64,000 bases of DNA from Acidimicrobiaceae bacterium (GCA_905182565.1 CAJJCB010000026.1:464589-528588), one strand, 5' to 3'. Counted from the first letter of the stretch, positions 8,119 to 16,178 are shown. Translations and numbers: made by a program. Notes: a model not told the origin generated them from the letters alone.

Positions 8119-8691
8119 TTAGCCGCGACCCATGGCGAAAAATTCGTTATTTGGTCTCATGGACGCTAAATGTGCCATTCGGTTCGAAAGAGCGAACAAT
8201 GCGGTCACGGCTCCGATATCCCATATGTCTTCGTCAGAAAAATTGAAAGAGCGAAGTTCGTCGTGGTCGCTTGTGTTTACATCTTCGGGCGTGCGAGCCA
8301 TTTTTAACGCAAAGCGAATCATTGCATGCTGGCGGTCGTCTAAATCGGCTTTGGCAGGGGCGATTGCTAGCTGATCAGCGATATAAGGATTTTTAGCCCG
8401 AATTCGTAGAATTGCCCCGTGAGCAATTACGCAATACATGCAATCATTGGCGGCGCTGGTTGCGACGACGATCATTTCCCTTTCTGCTTTTGTTAAGCCG
8501 CTTTCTTTTTCCATCAAGGCGTTGTGGTAATCCATGAAAGCTCGTAGTTCAGCCGGTCGATGTGCCAATGCTAGGAAAACGTTGGGTATAAATCCGGTTT
8601 TTTCTTGGAGGCTTTCCATCATGGTTCTTAGATCTTCTGGGATATCTGAAAGAGCTGGTATTGGAAAGGTGGAAATCGGAGGAAGGCTCAT
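8119..8691 (-). CDS. AhpD-like / carboxymuconolactone decarboxylase family protein (peroxidase-related)
   Basis: A 190-aa protein of the AhpD/CMD family. The active-site signature is NDCMYCVIAHGA at about residues 92-103, a CxxC followed by a histidine as in AhpD disulfide reductases and 'peroxidase-related' enzymes. Members are small all-helical oligomers that reduce peroxides or recharge a peroxiredoxin. It is convergent with, and 25 bp from, the selenocysteine peroxiredoxin, which lacks a resolving cysteine; a functional partnership is plausible but is inference. It follows the SDR gene on the same strand with a 43-bp gap and may be the last gene of the amidohydrolase-DUF1330-SDR unit. Both active-site residues are Cys here, although Sec forms of this family are known. 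Confidence 0.85.
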   Translation of the reverse strand: MSLPPISTFPIPALSDIPEDLRTMMESLQEKTGFIPNVFLALAHRPAELRAFMDYHNALMEKESGLTKAEREMIVVATSAANDCMYCVIAHGAILRIRAKNPYIADQLAIAPAKADLDDRQHAMIRFALKMARTPEDVNTSDHDELRSFNFSDEDIWDIGAVTALFALSNRMAHLASMRPNNEFFAMGRG

Positions 8692-8734
8692 ATTGAGCAG
8701 CCTGCCACAGAAGCGATGAGAAAAGATCTATTGC

Positions 8735-9511
8735 CTAAAAATAACCGGCTTGTCTTCCGCCATAGGTGGCCCATTGACCTGTTCCGGCTGTGACTCCGCC
8801 GTCTACTGGTATCGCAGCACCTGTTATGAACGACGAGTCAGGCGAGCAGAGGAAAGCTATTACGGCAGCTACTTCTTCAGGTTCGCCAAAGCGCCCGAGA
8901 GGCAACCTTGCTTCCATGGCCGAACCGATAGCAGTTCCCTCAGCTGCTTCAGTCAGTGCAGTTCTAGTCGGACCGGGGCACACAGCATTTACTCTGATGT
9001 TGAGATGTCCTAAATCCAGTGCAGCGGCTCGGCTTAAGTTAACAGCCGCTCCTTTAGATGCGTTGTAGGCCCATAGTCCGCTGTCTCCATGTAATCCCGA
9101 AACTGAGCCGGTTACTACTATCGAGCCTCCAGTTTTGGTCATAGCTTCCGCTGAAACTTTTATTCCGAGGGCTACGGCTCGGACATTTACGTCCATCACG
9201 CGATCGAAGTCGGCCATGGAGCCTCGCCGGATATCTCCTTGGACCAATATTCCTGCATTCAGAGCAACAGCGTCGAGAACTCCATAATTTTCTAATGCCG
9301 TCTTAACCATCTGATTGTTGGTGTTTTGTTCGGTGACGTCACCGGCCGATATAGATACGTTTGGGTAAGAATTGAACTGTGAGAGAGACTCTTCGGTCAA
9401 ATCAACCGCAATTACGTTTGCTCCGTCTTGGGCCAGTCTGAGAACTGTTGATCGACCGATCCCAGAGCCGGCACCAGTAACAATTATTGTCTTTCCTGCG
9501 TTCGTCGTCAT
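8735..9511 (-). CDS. Short-chain dehydrogenase/reductase (SDR)
   Basis: A 258-aa classical SDR. The nucleotide-binding TGAGSGIGRS is at about residues 12-21, LNAG in the middle, the catalytic Ser is in VTGSVSGLHG and the YxxxK pair is YNASK. VDGGVT near the C-terminus is typical. An acidic residue after beta-2 (AVDLTEES) suggests NAD(H) rather than NADP(H). It probably oxidises or reduces a secondary alcohol/ketone. Its first codons overlap the stop of the DUF1330-like gene by 4 bp, so the two are co-translated. The shared operon with an amidohydrolase and near the DUF35-thiolase pair suggests a carbon-compound degradation role. Confidence 0.88.
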   Translation of the reverse strand: MTTNAGKTIIVTGAGSGIGRSTVLRLAQDGANVIAVDLTEESLSQFNSYPNVSISAGDVTEQNTNNQMVKTALENYGVLDAVALNAGILVQGDIRRGSMADFDRVMDVNVRAVALGIKVSAEAMTKTGGSIVVTGSVSGLHGDSGLWAYNASKGAAVNLSRAAALDLGHLNIRVNAVCPGPTRTALTEAAEGTAIGSAMEARLPLGRFGEPEEVAAVIAFLCSPDSSFITGAAIPVDGGVTAGTGQWATYGGRQAGYF

Positions 9512-9921
9512 GATATTTCCAGTTTCGGTAGCAGTTGAGACATTTCGATGAGTCTGCTTTCTGCCAGTGCGGCTTCTCGGAGCGGAGAGATTGTTTGGTA
9601 TTCGCTATCGCGAACCATATCGAGAAAATGTTGGCGACTTGGGTAGCGCACTAGTATGCAAATGTCCCATTGTTCGTTTTCTAAACCAATGACGGTTGTG
9701 TGGGCTTTGCCCATCCAAATTGGCTCACCTCCGAAACGGGGATGCAACTTAGCGAAGAGCCGACCGTACTCGCCATAAGCATCTCGACCGCTCAAGCCGT
9801 CAACTCCGAAGCCTTCAGTTGCTAATTCTCGGTAACGTAAGAGATTCAACATGACGACTGGTTCTTCTAAATTGCCGGTTCCCATGATGTCGAGATTTTT
9901 TTCGATGTCATTAAATATCAT
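9508..9921 (-). CDS. DUF1330-like small protein
   Basis: A 137-aa protein with the dimeric alpha/beta-barrel (ferredoxin-like) pattern of DUF1330: EEPVVMLNLLRYRE near the N-terminus, GRDAYGEYGRLF, GKAHTTVIGLE and WDICILVRYPSRQHFLDMVRD. These proteins are small and cytoplasmic, with no established general reaction. It sits between the amidohydrolase (30 bp upstream) and the SDR (4-bp overlap), all leftward. Translational coupling with the SDR suggests a shared pathway step. Confidence 0.75.
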   Translation of the reverse strand: MIFNDIEKNLDIMGTGNLEEPVVMLNLLRYRELATEGFGVDGLSGRDAYGEYGRLFAKLHPRFGGEPIWMGKAHTTVIGLENEQWDICILVRYPSRQHFLDMVRDSEYQTISPLREAALAESRLIEMSQLLPKLEIS

Positions 9922-9951
9922 TTGTTAATTCTTTCTGCGGTCCTGCTACTT

Positions 9952-10788
9952 CTATAAATTTAGTATGCGCGCGGCGTTGTCGTGTAGGTATTTGCGTTCC
10001 ACAGAGGGAGGCAACTTCCAGGACGTAATTGTGTCTCGGAGATCAGTTAGTAAGCCACAATTAGGGTAGACGCTTCCGAAAATGATTTGATCTTGGCACT
10101 GATGGGTAAGAGCGTGGATGTACTCGTTTGATCCCGGGAAGTTGTAGTGCGCGTACTGGCCAGGGACCAAGAAAACATTTTGCTGTTTATATAAGAGTCC
10201 TATTGCCTCATGGACGTATGGCCAACTGCCATGCTGAATCACAATCGTTAGATTAGGGAAATCTGTAGCGACATGATCTACATATTCCGGACGACAATCA
10301 TCTAGATACGGTCCGAGCAAACAACTCTGAGTTGTGGTTATTAACATGTTGGATTTCTGAGCTTGTTCATAAAGCGGATACAACAAAATATCATCGAAAT
10401 GTCTACTAACCTGTGCCGTTGAGGGGTCAATGGTTACACCTATGACTCCAGCATCACCAAGGTCTCGAATTTGCTTAACAGCGATATCGATGTCGCTCGG
10501 TTCAACTGATCCGAAGCTGACAAACATTTCTGGATGAATAGCTATTGCGTCTTCGGCACCTGCTGCTCCTATTGGATTCAACCCCCGAATAGCGGTAGGC
10601 CCAGGAACTCCTATAACGCCTACAGATATGCCGGCTTGTCTCATCTCTTCAAACATTAAATCTGTTGATTGCGCTAGAAATGAAGGCGTTGGTTTAAGAC
10701 CCATTCGGTCCAAATAATGAAAGGTGGTGTCGCGCGTCCAGCTTTGTGCTCCGACGGGCCGAAACCGAAAATCAATCACGTCATCCAT
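9952..10788 (-). CDS. Amidohydrolase (amidohydro-rel/TIM-barrel) family protein
   Basis: A 278-aa member of the amidohydrolase_2 type, which includes decarboxylases and lactone hydrolases acting on aromatic or cyclic acids. I placed the start at ATG 10788 because the reverse strand has GGAGG 7 nt upstream; the frame is open to 10914 but would then overlap the divergent gene. Visible elements are DFRFRPVG near the N-terminus (in place of the usual DxHxH), VIGVTIDPSTAQ, LTIVIQHGSWPYVHEAIGL with a conserved His, and the C-terminal NAARILNL. The altered N-terminal metal motif (DFRF) may mean a metal-independent or non-standard variant. It starts a leftward operon with DUF1330, SDR and AhpD-like genes, divergent from DUF35-thiolase. 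Confidence 0.8.
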   Translation of the reverse strand: MDDVIDFRFRPVGAQSWTRDTTFHYLDRMGLKPTPSFLAQSTDLMFEEMRQAGISVGVIGVPGPTAIRGLNPIGAAGAEDAIAIHPEMFVSFGSVEPSDIDIAVKQIRDLGDAGVIGVTIDPSTAQVSRHFDDILLYPLYEQAQKSNMLITTTQSCLLGPYLDDCRPEYVDHVATDFPNLTIVIQHGSWPYVHEAIGLLYKQQNVFLVPGQYAHYNFPGSNEYIHALTHQCQDQIIFGSVYPNCGLLTDLRDTITSWKLPPSVERKYLHDNAARILNL

Positions 10789-10852
10789 AGTTACCTCCAA
10801 AGCTTGCTCCATATTGATGCAAGGGTCGTGCAACCAGGCTAGAACGGTTTGC

Positions 10853-11266
10853 ATGCCGCACCCACTGATTCCCGTTCCAACACCTGAAACCCAAGAATTC
10901 TGGGACGGGCTCACAAGGAGCGTTTTTCGGATACGCGAGTGTTGCTCTTGCGGGAAATTTTACTTCCCGCCAAGCCCTATATGTTCACATTGCTCATCAC
11001 GAGATGTTCGATGGGTCGACGCTAGCGGTAAGGGATCGCTCTATAGCTATACGATTCAGCAAAAACCCGCCCAGTTTTGGACTACTGAAGGGCCCCGGTC
11101 GGTCGCTTTAGTTCGTCTAGAGGAGGGACCTTTGCTCGTGTCTTCGGTTGTTAATTGCGAACAGACCCCAGAAAAATTGAAATTAGATATGAAGCTAAAA
11201 GCGACATTCGAAAAGTTTGCTGATGTAACTGTGCTTTGCTTTGAACCGCTTGGAGAAACGTCATGA
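10853..11266 (+). CDS. DUF35 (rubredoxin-like zinc ribbon + OB-fold) acyl-CoA-associated protein
   Basis: A 137-aa protein. The N-terminal helical part (TPETQEFWDGL) leads into a zinc ribbon CCSCGKFYFPPSPICSHC and an OB-fold domain (GSLYSYTIQQ, then RSVALVRLEEGPLLVSSVV). Such proteins partner thiolase-like enzymes, as ChsH2-type domains do with Ltp2 in steroid side-chain cleavage, and help acyl-CoA binding. The start is ATG 10853, preceded by TAGAAC and 7 nt and by no ribosome-binding site, which suggests a leaderless mRNA. The frame extends upstream but into the divergent operon. The stop overlaps the thiolase start (ATGA), so the pair is one unit. Confidence 0.85.
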   Translation: MPHPLIPVPTPETQEFWDGLTRSVFRIRECCSCGKFYFPPSPICSHCSSRDVRWVDASGKGSLYSYTIQQKPAQFWTTEGPRSVALVRLEEGPLLVSSVVNCEQTPEKLKLDMKLKATFEKFADVTVLCFEPLGETS

Positions 11267-12420
11267 TTGAATCTGGGTCCATCGCTATTGTCGGTGCAGC
11301 TGAGTCAACAGATATTGGAGTGGTGCCGAACGTCTCTTCTACTGGTCTAGCGATTGATGCAGCGGCTAATGCATTAGCTGATGCAGGTTTAAGGGCATCT
11401 GATATCGACGGTTTTACATGCGGGTATTTCCCTGTTGCCGATATGTCGAGCCAGCTAGGTATCTACCCATCGTGGGCTGACAATACTGTAGTCGGTGGCT
11501 GCTCTTGGATGTTTCAGCTTCGGAATGCAATGGCTGCCATAAACGCAGGGTTCTGTACAACCGTATTAATTGTTTATGGAGAGTCAGGTAAAAGCACTCG
11601 TGGGCTGACAAATTCCTACGATGGTGGCCGCCCAGGGAGCATAGGGAACCAGTTCGATGCGATGTATGGAGGTGGTCAACCAGCCGCAACGTTCACACTC
11701 CCGGTATTGCGTTATCAGCAAACCTACGGTTTAAGCGATGAAGACCTAGCGGTAGGAGCAGTGAGTCAAAGAGCGTGGGCCGCAGACGTTCCAAGAGCAA
11801 CGTTGAGAGAACTGACAACGGTCGAAGAAGTATTGAGTTCCCCAATGGTTGCATGGCCAATTCGACGAGCTATGTGCTGCCTAGTAAGTGACGCCGGTGG
11901 AGCATTAGTAGTTACATCTGCGGACCGAGCCAAAGACATGCCCCAAAACCCGGTCTACATTTTAGGTTCCGGTGGAGCACTGGAAGGCGGGTTGATGAGT
12001 CCAGCTGGAGTTAGGGATCCCCTTAAGCCAGAGTTCATTCGCACCAGCGGAAATGCGGCTTTTAGCTCAGCTGGAATCACCCACGCTGATGTTGATCATT
12101 TAATGATTTACGATGCCTTTATCCATACGCCGATTTTCGGTTTAGAGGGGCTTGGTTTCGTTGATTATGGAGAAGGCGGGGCCTTCATCGCTGATGGTCA
12201 TACAGCTCCAGGCGGCTCTATGCCAATGAATACAAGTGGCGGGGGTATGAGCTACGCACATACTGGCGCCTACGGGATGCTTTGTATGCTCGAATCTATC
12301 CGGCAGGTGCGAGGCGATGCAGCGAATCAGGTTCCAGATGTAACGACATCGCTGTGTCATGGATGGGGAGGCTTCTGGTCGGCTTGCTCGACCTTTGTTT
12401 TCTCAAATGAACAGCCTTGA
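11263..12420 (+). CDS. Thiolase-like protein (acetyl-CoA acetyltransferase / Ltp2-SCP-x type)
   Basis: A 385-aa thiolase-fold protein of the lipid-transfer/SCP-x group. The N-terminus is SIAIVGAAESTDIG. VVGGCSWMFQLRNAMAAINAG lies near residues 80-100. The C-terminal half has NTSGGGMSYAHTGAYG and SLCHGWGGFWSACSTFVF, with the conserved histidines. Partners of DUF35 proteins in this group act as thiolases or as retro-aldolases on branched acyl-CoAs, for example at steroid side chains. The exact reaction cannot be read from the sequence. It is coupled by a 4-bp overlap with the DUF35 gene, and no other beta-oxidation gene is next to it. Confidence 0.85.
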   Translation: MIESGSIAIVGAAESTDIGVVPNVSSTGLAIDAAANALADAGLRASDIDGFTCGYFPVADMSSQLGIYPSWADNTVVGGCSWMFQLRNAMAAINAGFCTTVLIVYGESGKSTRGLTNSYDGGRPGSIGNQFDAMYGGGQPAATFTLPVLRYQQTYGLSDEDLAVGAVSQRAWAADVPRATLRELTTVEEVLSSPMVAWPIRRAMCCLVSDAGGALVVTSADRAKDMPQNPVYILGSGGALEGGLMSPAGVRDPLKPEFIRTSGNAAFSSAGITHADVDHLMIYDAFIHTPIFGLEGLGFVDYGEGGAFIADGHTAPGGSMPMNTSGGGMSYAHTGAYGMLCMLESIRQVRGDAANQVPDVTTSLCHGWGGFWSACSTFVFSNEQP

Positions 12421-12515
12421 CTTTGTGCGTTCACAATTTTCGCGCGTTTGTCTCGTCTAGCGGATGCGCCTGATCAGTATCGTTGCGTCAGTTACCGCTT
12501 GAAAGTTGAATCGAG

Positions 12516-13346
12516 ATGGGGTCAGTTCTAGCTGTTCTGACAGCTTGCTTGTACGGCAGTGGAGATTTCTTGGGTGGTATCGCATCGCGCCGAAACAGTG
12601 CGCTGCAAGTTCTTTTCGCGTCTCAAACGATAGGCGCTCTAGGGTTGTTTGTGGCGCTCCCATTTTTTCAGCCGCTCTTCAGATGGAGCGACATAGCAAT
12701 AGGTGCAGCGGCCGGTGCTTGCGGGCTAGTTGGGTTGGGGCTTTTTTATAGATGCTTAGCTAAGGGTCCGATGTCGGTTGTAGCGTCGATTTCAGCGTTA
12801 ACAGCCGCGATAGTTCCAATTTCTTGGGATCTGATATTAGGGAATGTTCCGTCAGTAAAAGTTTTTCTCGGTATGGGGTTAGGTCTAGCTGCGATTGTGC
12901 TCGTAAGCATGAGAAGTAGCGAGGGGGAGACTAAAACTCTAATTAGTTCCGTAGCAGGAGCCCTCGCAGCTGGACTTGGCTTTGGAATGTTTTTCTCTAT
13001 TCTCAGTTATGTCGGCAGTGATTCGGCTCCGTGGCCGATTGTTAGCGGAAGACTGACTGCTGTGTTGATATTGGTTGTTGTATCAACAATTCGATCAAAT
13101 GAAATGATGCCGAAGAAAAGTTTGCCTATCGTCGTTGGTTGCGCTGCCTGCGACACGGGTGCGAATTTGACCCTATTACTAGCTTTAGGTCAAGATTCAT
13201 TGGCTCCGGTTGCCTTGTTGTCGAGCTTATATCCAGTGACAACGATCGTGCTAGCTCGTTTATTTCTTGGTGAAGACCTCTATCCGAGACGCGTAATCGG
13301 TTTGGTCGTGGCTCTTTCTTCGGTACTTCTCATAGCCACAGCATAG
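12516..13346 (+). CDS. EamA/DMT-family membrane transporter
   Basis: A 276-aa polytopic membrane protein with about ten hydrophobic segments arranged as two EamA repeats. The first starts VLAVLTACLYGSGDFLGG; the second starts near residue 145 (VAGALAAGLGFGMFFSILSYVG) and ends LGEDLYPRRVIGLVVALSSVLLIA. DMT transporters export or import metabolites such as amino acids or nucleotide-related compounds across the cytoplasmic membrane. No substrate can be inferred. It stands between the thiolase (95 bp upstream) and the convergent kynureninase gene. Confidence 0.85.
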   Translation: MGSVLAVLTACLYGSGDFLGGIASRRNSALQVLFASQTIGALGLFVALPFFQPLFRWSDIAIGAAAGACGLVGLGLFYRCLAKGPMSVVASISALTAAIVPISWDLILGNVPSVKVFLGMGLGLAAIVLVSMRSSEGETKTLISSVAGALAAGLGFGMFFSILSYVGSDSAPWPIVSGRLTAVLILVVVSTIRSNEMMPKKSLPIVVGCAACDTGANLTLLLALGQDSLAPVALLSSLYPVTTIVLARLFLGEDLYPRRVIGLVVALSSVLLIATA

Positions 13347-13409
13347 AAATCGAACCAAGGTAATATCTAGAGATTTGACGCAAAAAATTTAGGGTAATTG
13401 TTGGACGAG

Positions 13410-14660
13410 CTAGGGAATCAAAGGGTTGACGTGACGCCATCGGCTAATAGCGCCATTTTCGCTAACCCGTTTTAACCGCTCAATCGTGTCATCAACATCT
13501 GCGTACCTTGTGTATAAGGGAGTGAATCCGAACCGTAATAAATCAGGTGGACGAAAATCAGGGATCACAGATTCCTCATGGATTAAGGCTTGACCGACTG
13601 CTTGTGCTTCTGGGTGGAAAAGCGAAACATGAGAACCTCGATTTGTTGAATCGAGTGGACTCGCTACCTGAAAGCCATATGAAACGAGGTGTTCATTAAC
13701 TAATTCGATAAATCGTTGAGTGAGAGCGATGGACTTAGCACGAATCTTTTCTATGCCAGCTTCGAGCGTTATTTCTGCCCCGCTGGCGACTAGAGCAGAA
13801 GATAAAATTGGAGGTGTGCCGGTAATGAAACCGCCCGCTCCTGCAGCTGGCTGAGCCTCAAAATCAAATTGGAAAGGGTTCTCGGTGCCGTACCAGCCAG
13901 AAATGGGATTGCTGAAAAGGTTGTTGTTCTGCGAAACATAAATAAATGCGGGTGCGCCAGGCCCTCCATTCAAATATTTGTAGGTGCATCCCACGGCAAG
14001 ATCGGCCTCAGCTGCGGTTAAATCAATGGGTACGGCTCCGACCGAGTGTGATAGATCCCATAGCGTAAGCGCTCCAGAATTTTTAGCTAATTTACATACG
14101 TCGCTTAAGTCCCATAGCCATCCCGACTTATAGGCAACCTGACTTAACGATACCAGTGCAGTTTGGTCGCCTAAATGGTTTCGCACAGAGTCTAATGAAC
14201 CGGAAATTCCATCAGTTCTAATTATCTTGACAGTGTATTCAGGACCCATACATTCGGCAGCGGAACGCAAAATTTGTATGTCTGATGGAAAGTTCATGTC
14301 GTCTGTCAGGATCTCAGTACGGCCCGGTTGAGCTTTCAAAGCGGCCACTGCTCCCTTGAATAGGCAAACTGACGTATTGTCTGCAAGAACTACTTCCCCT
14401 GCATGCGCACCGATAAGTTTTCCAATTAGATCGCCAACTCTGTTGGGAATCTCAAACCATCCCTCGTTCCAACTGCGGATAAGACGGTTCCCCCATTGGT
14501 CGTTGATTAGGTTCGCTGCTGCCAACGCAGAACGTTTCGGGAGCCGACCCAATGAGTTTCCGTCCAAATAGATAAGCCCAGGTTCGTCGAGATTGTGAAC
14601 AAATTGTTCACGAAAATGCGCAAGTGGGTCACTGGCGTCTAAATCAGTTGTGGAACTCAT
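13410..14660 (-). CDS. kynU: Kynureninase
   Basis: A 416-aa PLP-dependent aminotransferase-fold enzyme that cleaves L-kynurenine to anthranilate and L-alanine. Family hallmarks are YLDGNSLGRLPK near residue 30, NEGWFEIPNRVGD, LWDLSHSVGAVPIDL and the PLP-lysine segment CTYKYLNGGPGAPAF around residue 230. Length matches the family. No tryptophan dioxygenase lies in the window; the cyclase-family hydrolase at 26876-27832 is of the fold used by KynB but is 12 kb away. It is convergent with the EamA transporter and divergent from a small PH-like gene. It could serve tryptophan degradation or anthranilate/NAD supply. Confidence 0.92.
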   Translation of the reverse strand: MSSTTDLDASDPLAHFREQFVHNLDEPGLIYLDGNSLGRLPKRSALAAANLINDQWGNRLIRSWNEGWFEIPNRVGDLIGKLIGAHAGEVVLADNTSVCLFKGAVAALKAQPGRTEILTDDMNFPSDIQILRSAAECMGPEYTVKIIRTDGISGSLDSVRNHLGDQTALVSLSQVAYKSGWLWDLSDVCKLAKNSGALTLWDLSHSVGAVPIDLTAAEADLAVGCTYKYLNGGPGAPAFIYVSQNNNLFSNPISGWYGTENPFQFDFEAQPAAGAGGFITGTPPILSSALVASGAEITLEAGIEKIRAKSIALTQRFIELVNEHLVSYGFQVASPLDSTNRGSHVSLFHPEAQAVGQALIHEESVIPDFRPPDLLRFGFTPLYTRYADVDDTIERLKRVSENGAISRWRHVNPLIP

Positions 14661-14801
14661 CGACTAGATGCTCACAGTTCTTAGTACTTGGGTCAACTTT
14701 AAGTGACGTTCGGCTCAAACAATTTTAACGAAATCAAAATATGTTAGACAAGTATTCAATAGCGTCGAAGAAATAGGACACTGTTCTGTCACACTAGGAC
14801 A

Positions 14802-15071
14802 ATGGTCAAATTTCAACGAGTAACCGAAACTGATGAAGATGGCGAAGACCGGCTAGTGACGCTTGAAGTTACGGCTAATGAAATTTTTAGGACCTCTAAG
14901 GCTCAAATGTGGGAAGCCAGAATTCCTTTTGCGGCAATAGTGAATATTGAGATGAGGCGCAGTGGGAGTTCTGACCTGGTCATGGCAGAAACCAAACACG
15001 GGAATGTTAGCTGGGTGTTGAAAGAAGGACAGCGTCTCCGAGACTCTATCGATGCAGGTCGTTTCAAGTAA
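14802..15071 (+). CDS. Small hypothetical protein, PH-like
   Basis: An 89-aa acidic soluble protein of unknown function. It has alternating beta-strand-like segments (RLVTLEVTANEIFRTS, then WEARIPFAAIVNIEMRR, then GNVSWVL) as in small PH-domain-like proteins, and no transmembrane segment. It has its own upstream space of about 140 bp from divergent kynU. A strong hairpin ends the transcript at 15085-15120. Confidence 0.65.
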   Translation: MVKFQRVTETDEDGEDRLVTLEVTANEIFRTSKAQMWEARIPFAAIVNIEMRRSGSSDLVMAETKHGNVSWVLKEGQRLRDSIDAGRFK

Positions 15072-15084
15072 GCAAAAATGTTAG

Positions 15085-15120
15085 TACCCGCAGCCGCCCG
15101 ATACGGCTTTGCTGCGGGTA
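15085..15120. terminator. Bidirectional hairpin terminator
   Basis: A perfect 9-bp inverted repeat, TACCCGCAG (15085-15093) with CTGCGGGTA (15112-15120), has further pairing possible inside (CCG with CGG). It lies between the stop of the 89-aa gene and the stop of the convergent zinc-ribbon gene and can serve both. The U-tract is weak on either side. Confidence 0.65.
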
Positions 15121-15177
15121 ATTAGCATTCTGTTATTAACCGAAAGTTGTGAATCCGGTATCAGAGAATCTCGTAGT

Positions 15178-15372
15178 TTAAGCTAGCGAACAAGCCATGT
15201 CTGCGCCGCAGCACATAGGTGACTTGATTTTTCCGTGATCATTTGGGCATTTAGATACCTGAACTGATGAACCATCGTCTTTTTGGATGCTGTCGTTAAC
15301 GAGGGGTTCATTACAGCTGCCACAGGTTGCGTTGACTGACATGCTGCAGGTTGGACATTCATAAGTCGCCAT
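15178..15372 (-). CDS. Small cysteine-rich zinc-ribbon protein
   Basis: A 64-aa protein with eight cysteines: CPTC (6-9), CGSC (17-20), C42 with H46 in KCPNDHGK, a vicinal C54-C55, and C61. The two CxxC knuckles followed by C-H-CC-C look like a double zinc-binding module. No enzymatic domain or DNA-binding helix is visible. Function is unknown; metal storage, redox sensing or ribosome/RNA binding would all fit. A GAGATG element 5-10 nt upstream on the minus strand supports the start. Upstream of it is the candidate structured RNA. Confidence 0.75.
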   Translation of the reverse strand: MATYECPTCSMSVNATCGSCNEPLVNDSIQKDDGSSVQVSKCPNDHGKIKSPMCCGADMACSLA

Positions 15373-15484
15373 GATTCATCTCCTTGATAAAGGTAGTAAC
15401 CGTAAGGTTACGCCCTGAGGGTACGTCTCAAATTAAACAGATGAAACCCTTAAGAATTTTTCGGATCTCCACTCACCATCTTTT

Positions 15485-15586
15485 CAGACTTAGAGGCAGC
15501 GGCCGGCCTGTAGCTCCGAGGAGGTCAGTGGAAACCGACCGCTTGCCCTGATTACCCAAAGCTATGCGATGGGCCTCCTAAGTCTG
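15485..15586. ncRNA. Candidate structured RNA, strand undetermined
   Basis: In the 377-bp gene-free interval before the F420 nitroreductase, CAGACTTAG-AGGC (15485-15497) pairs with GCCT-c-CTAAGTCTG (15573-15586), a 13-bp helix with one bulge that closes about 75 nt. Inside are several local pairings: GGCAGCGG with CCGCtTGCC, GGTC with GACC around a GGAA (GNRA) tetraloop, CTC/GAG, and CCCA with TGGG. No open frame in it looks coded. It does not show the conserved signatures I know for SRP RNA, tmRNA, RNase P RNA, 6S RNA, tRNA-Sec or common riboswitches. It could be an independent small RNA or a leader of either flanking gene. Confidence 0.45.
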
Positions 15587-15749
15587 GCTTGTTCAGGCTT
15601 TGGAACGGACATAAATTTAAAGAGAAACTATAAATAGGCATCGTGTCTAGGGGTTCTCGCACCTGCCATTGTTCGTAGATTAATGTAACTAATCGGGGCT
15701 GATTCTGGCATGGTTCCGATGGCCGTTGAAAAGCCTTACTCTGAGGGCT

Positions 15750-16178
15750 ATGCCGAGTGATGCTGTTCTTAAAACAATGAATTACATTCACCGTGGTGTT
15801 TTGGCGATTACGCGCGGGCGAGTCGGGTGGGTAGTCGCGAGGATGCCCGCAGTGAAGCTCACCACTACTGGCAGAAATTCTGGGCGGAAACGCCAAGTGA
15901 TTTTGACCACCCCGTATCAGAACAGGCAGTTTATTTTAATCGTTGCTTCTCGTGGGGGCGATGACCGGCATCCAGATTGGTATCTGAATCTCTTAGCAAA
16001 CCCAAACGCTACGATTGTTGATTTGGAAGGTGTTGAAAGGGCAGTGACTGCGAGCTTGCCGGACCGGAATCAATACTCTGAACTGTGGGGTTTGGTAATA
16101 GAAAAACACCCCCGCTATTTGGCTTATCAGAAAAAAACAGAGAGACAGATACCATTAGTACTTCTCACCGAAACTTAG
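15750..16178 (+). CDS. Deazaflavin (F420)-dependent nitroreductase family protein
   Basis: A 142-aa protein of the Ddn/DDN family: split-barrel enzymes that use reduced coenzyme F420 to reduce quinones, nitro groups or other acceptors at the membrane. Family motifs are VKLTTTGRNSGRKRQVILTTP (about 34-54), GDDRHPDWYLNLLANPNATI and the C-terminal LWGLVIEKHPRYLAYQKKTERQIPLVLL. I chose ATG 15750, which has GAGGG 4-8 nt upstream; the frame is open slightly further upstream from a TTG. It agrees with the three F420-type LLM enzymes in the window in implying that the host makes F420. Confidence 0.88.
   Translation: MPSDAVLKTMNYIHRGVLAITRGRVGWVVARMPAVKLTTTGRNSGRKRQVILTTPYQNRQFILIVASRGGDDRHPDWYLNLLANPNATIVDLEGVERAVTASLPDRNQYSELWGLVIEKHPRYLAYQKKTERQIPLVLLTET

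Noticed and set aside
8119..8691. AhpD-like gene as a third selenoprotein
   Set aside because: Both active-site positions are ordinary Cys codons and the frame has no TGA.
10789..10914. Longer N-terminus for the amidohydrolase
   Set aside because: GGAGG directly precedes ATG 10788 and the extension would overlap the divergent DUF35 gene.
15485..15586. Identification of this structured region as SRP RNA, tmRNA, RNase P RNA or tRNA-Sec
   Set aside because: None of the conserved core sequences (SRP GGAAGnAGCAG, T-loop TTCGA, RNase P core) is present.
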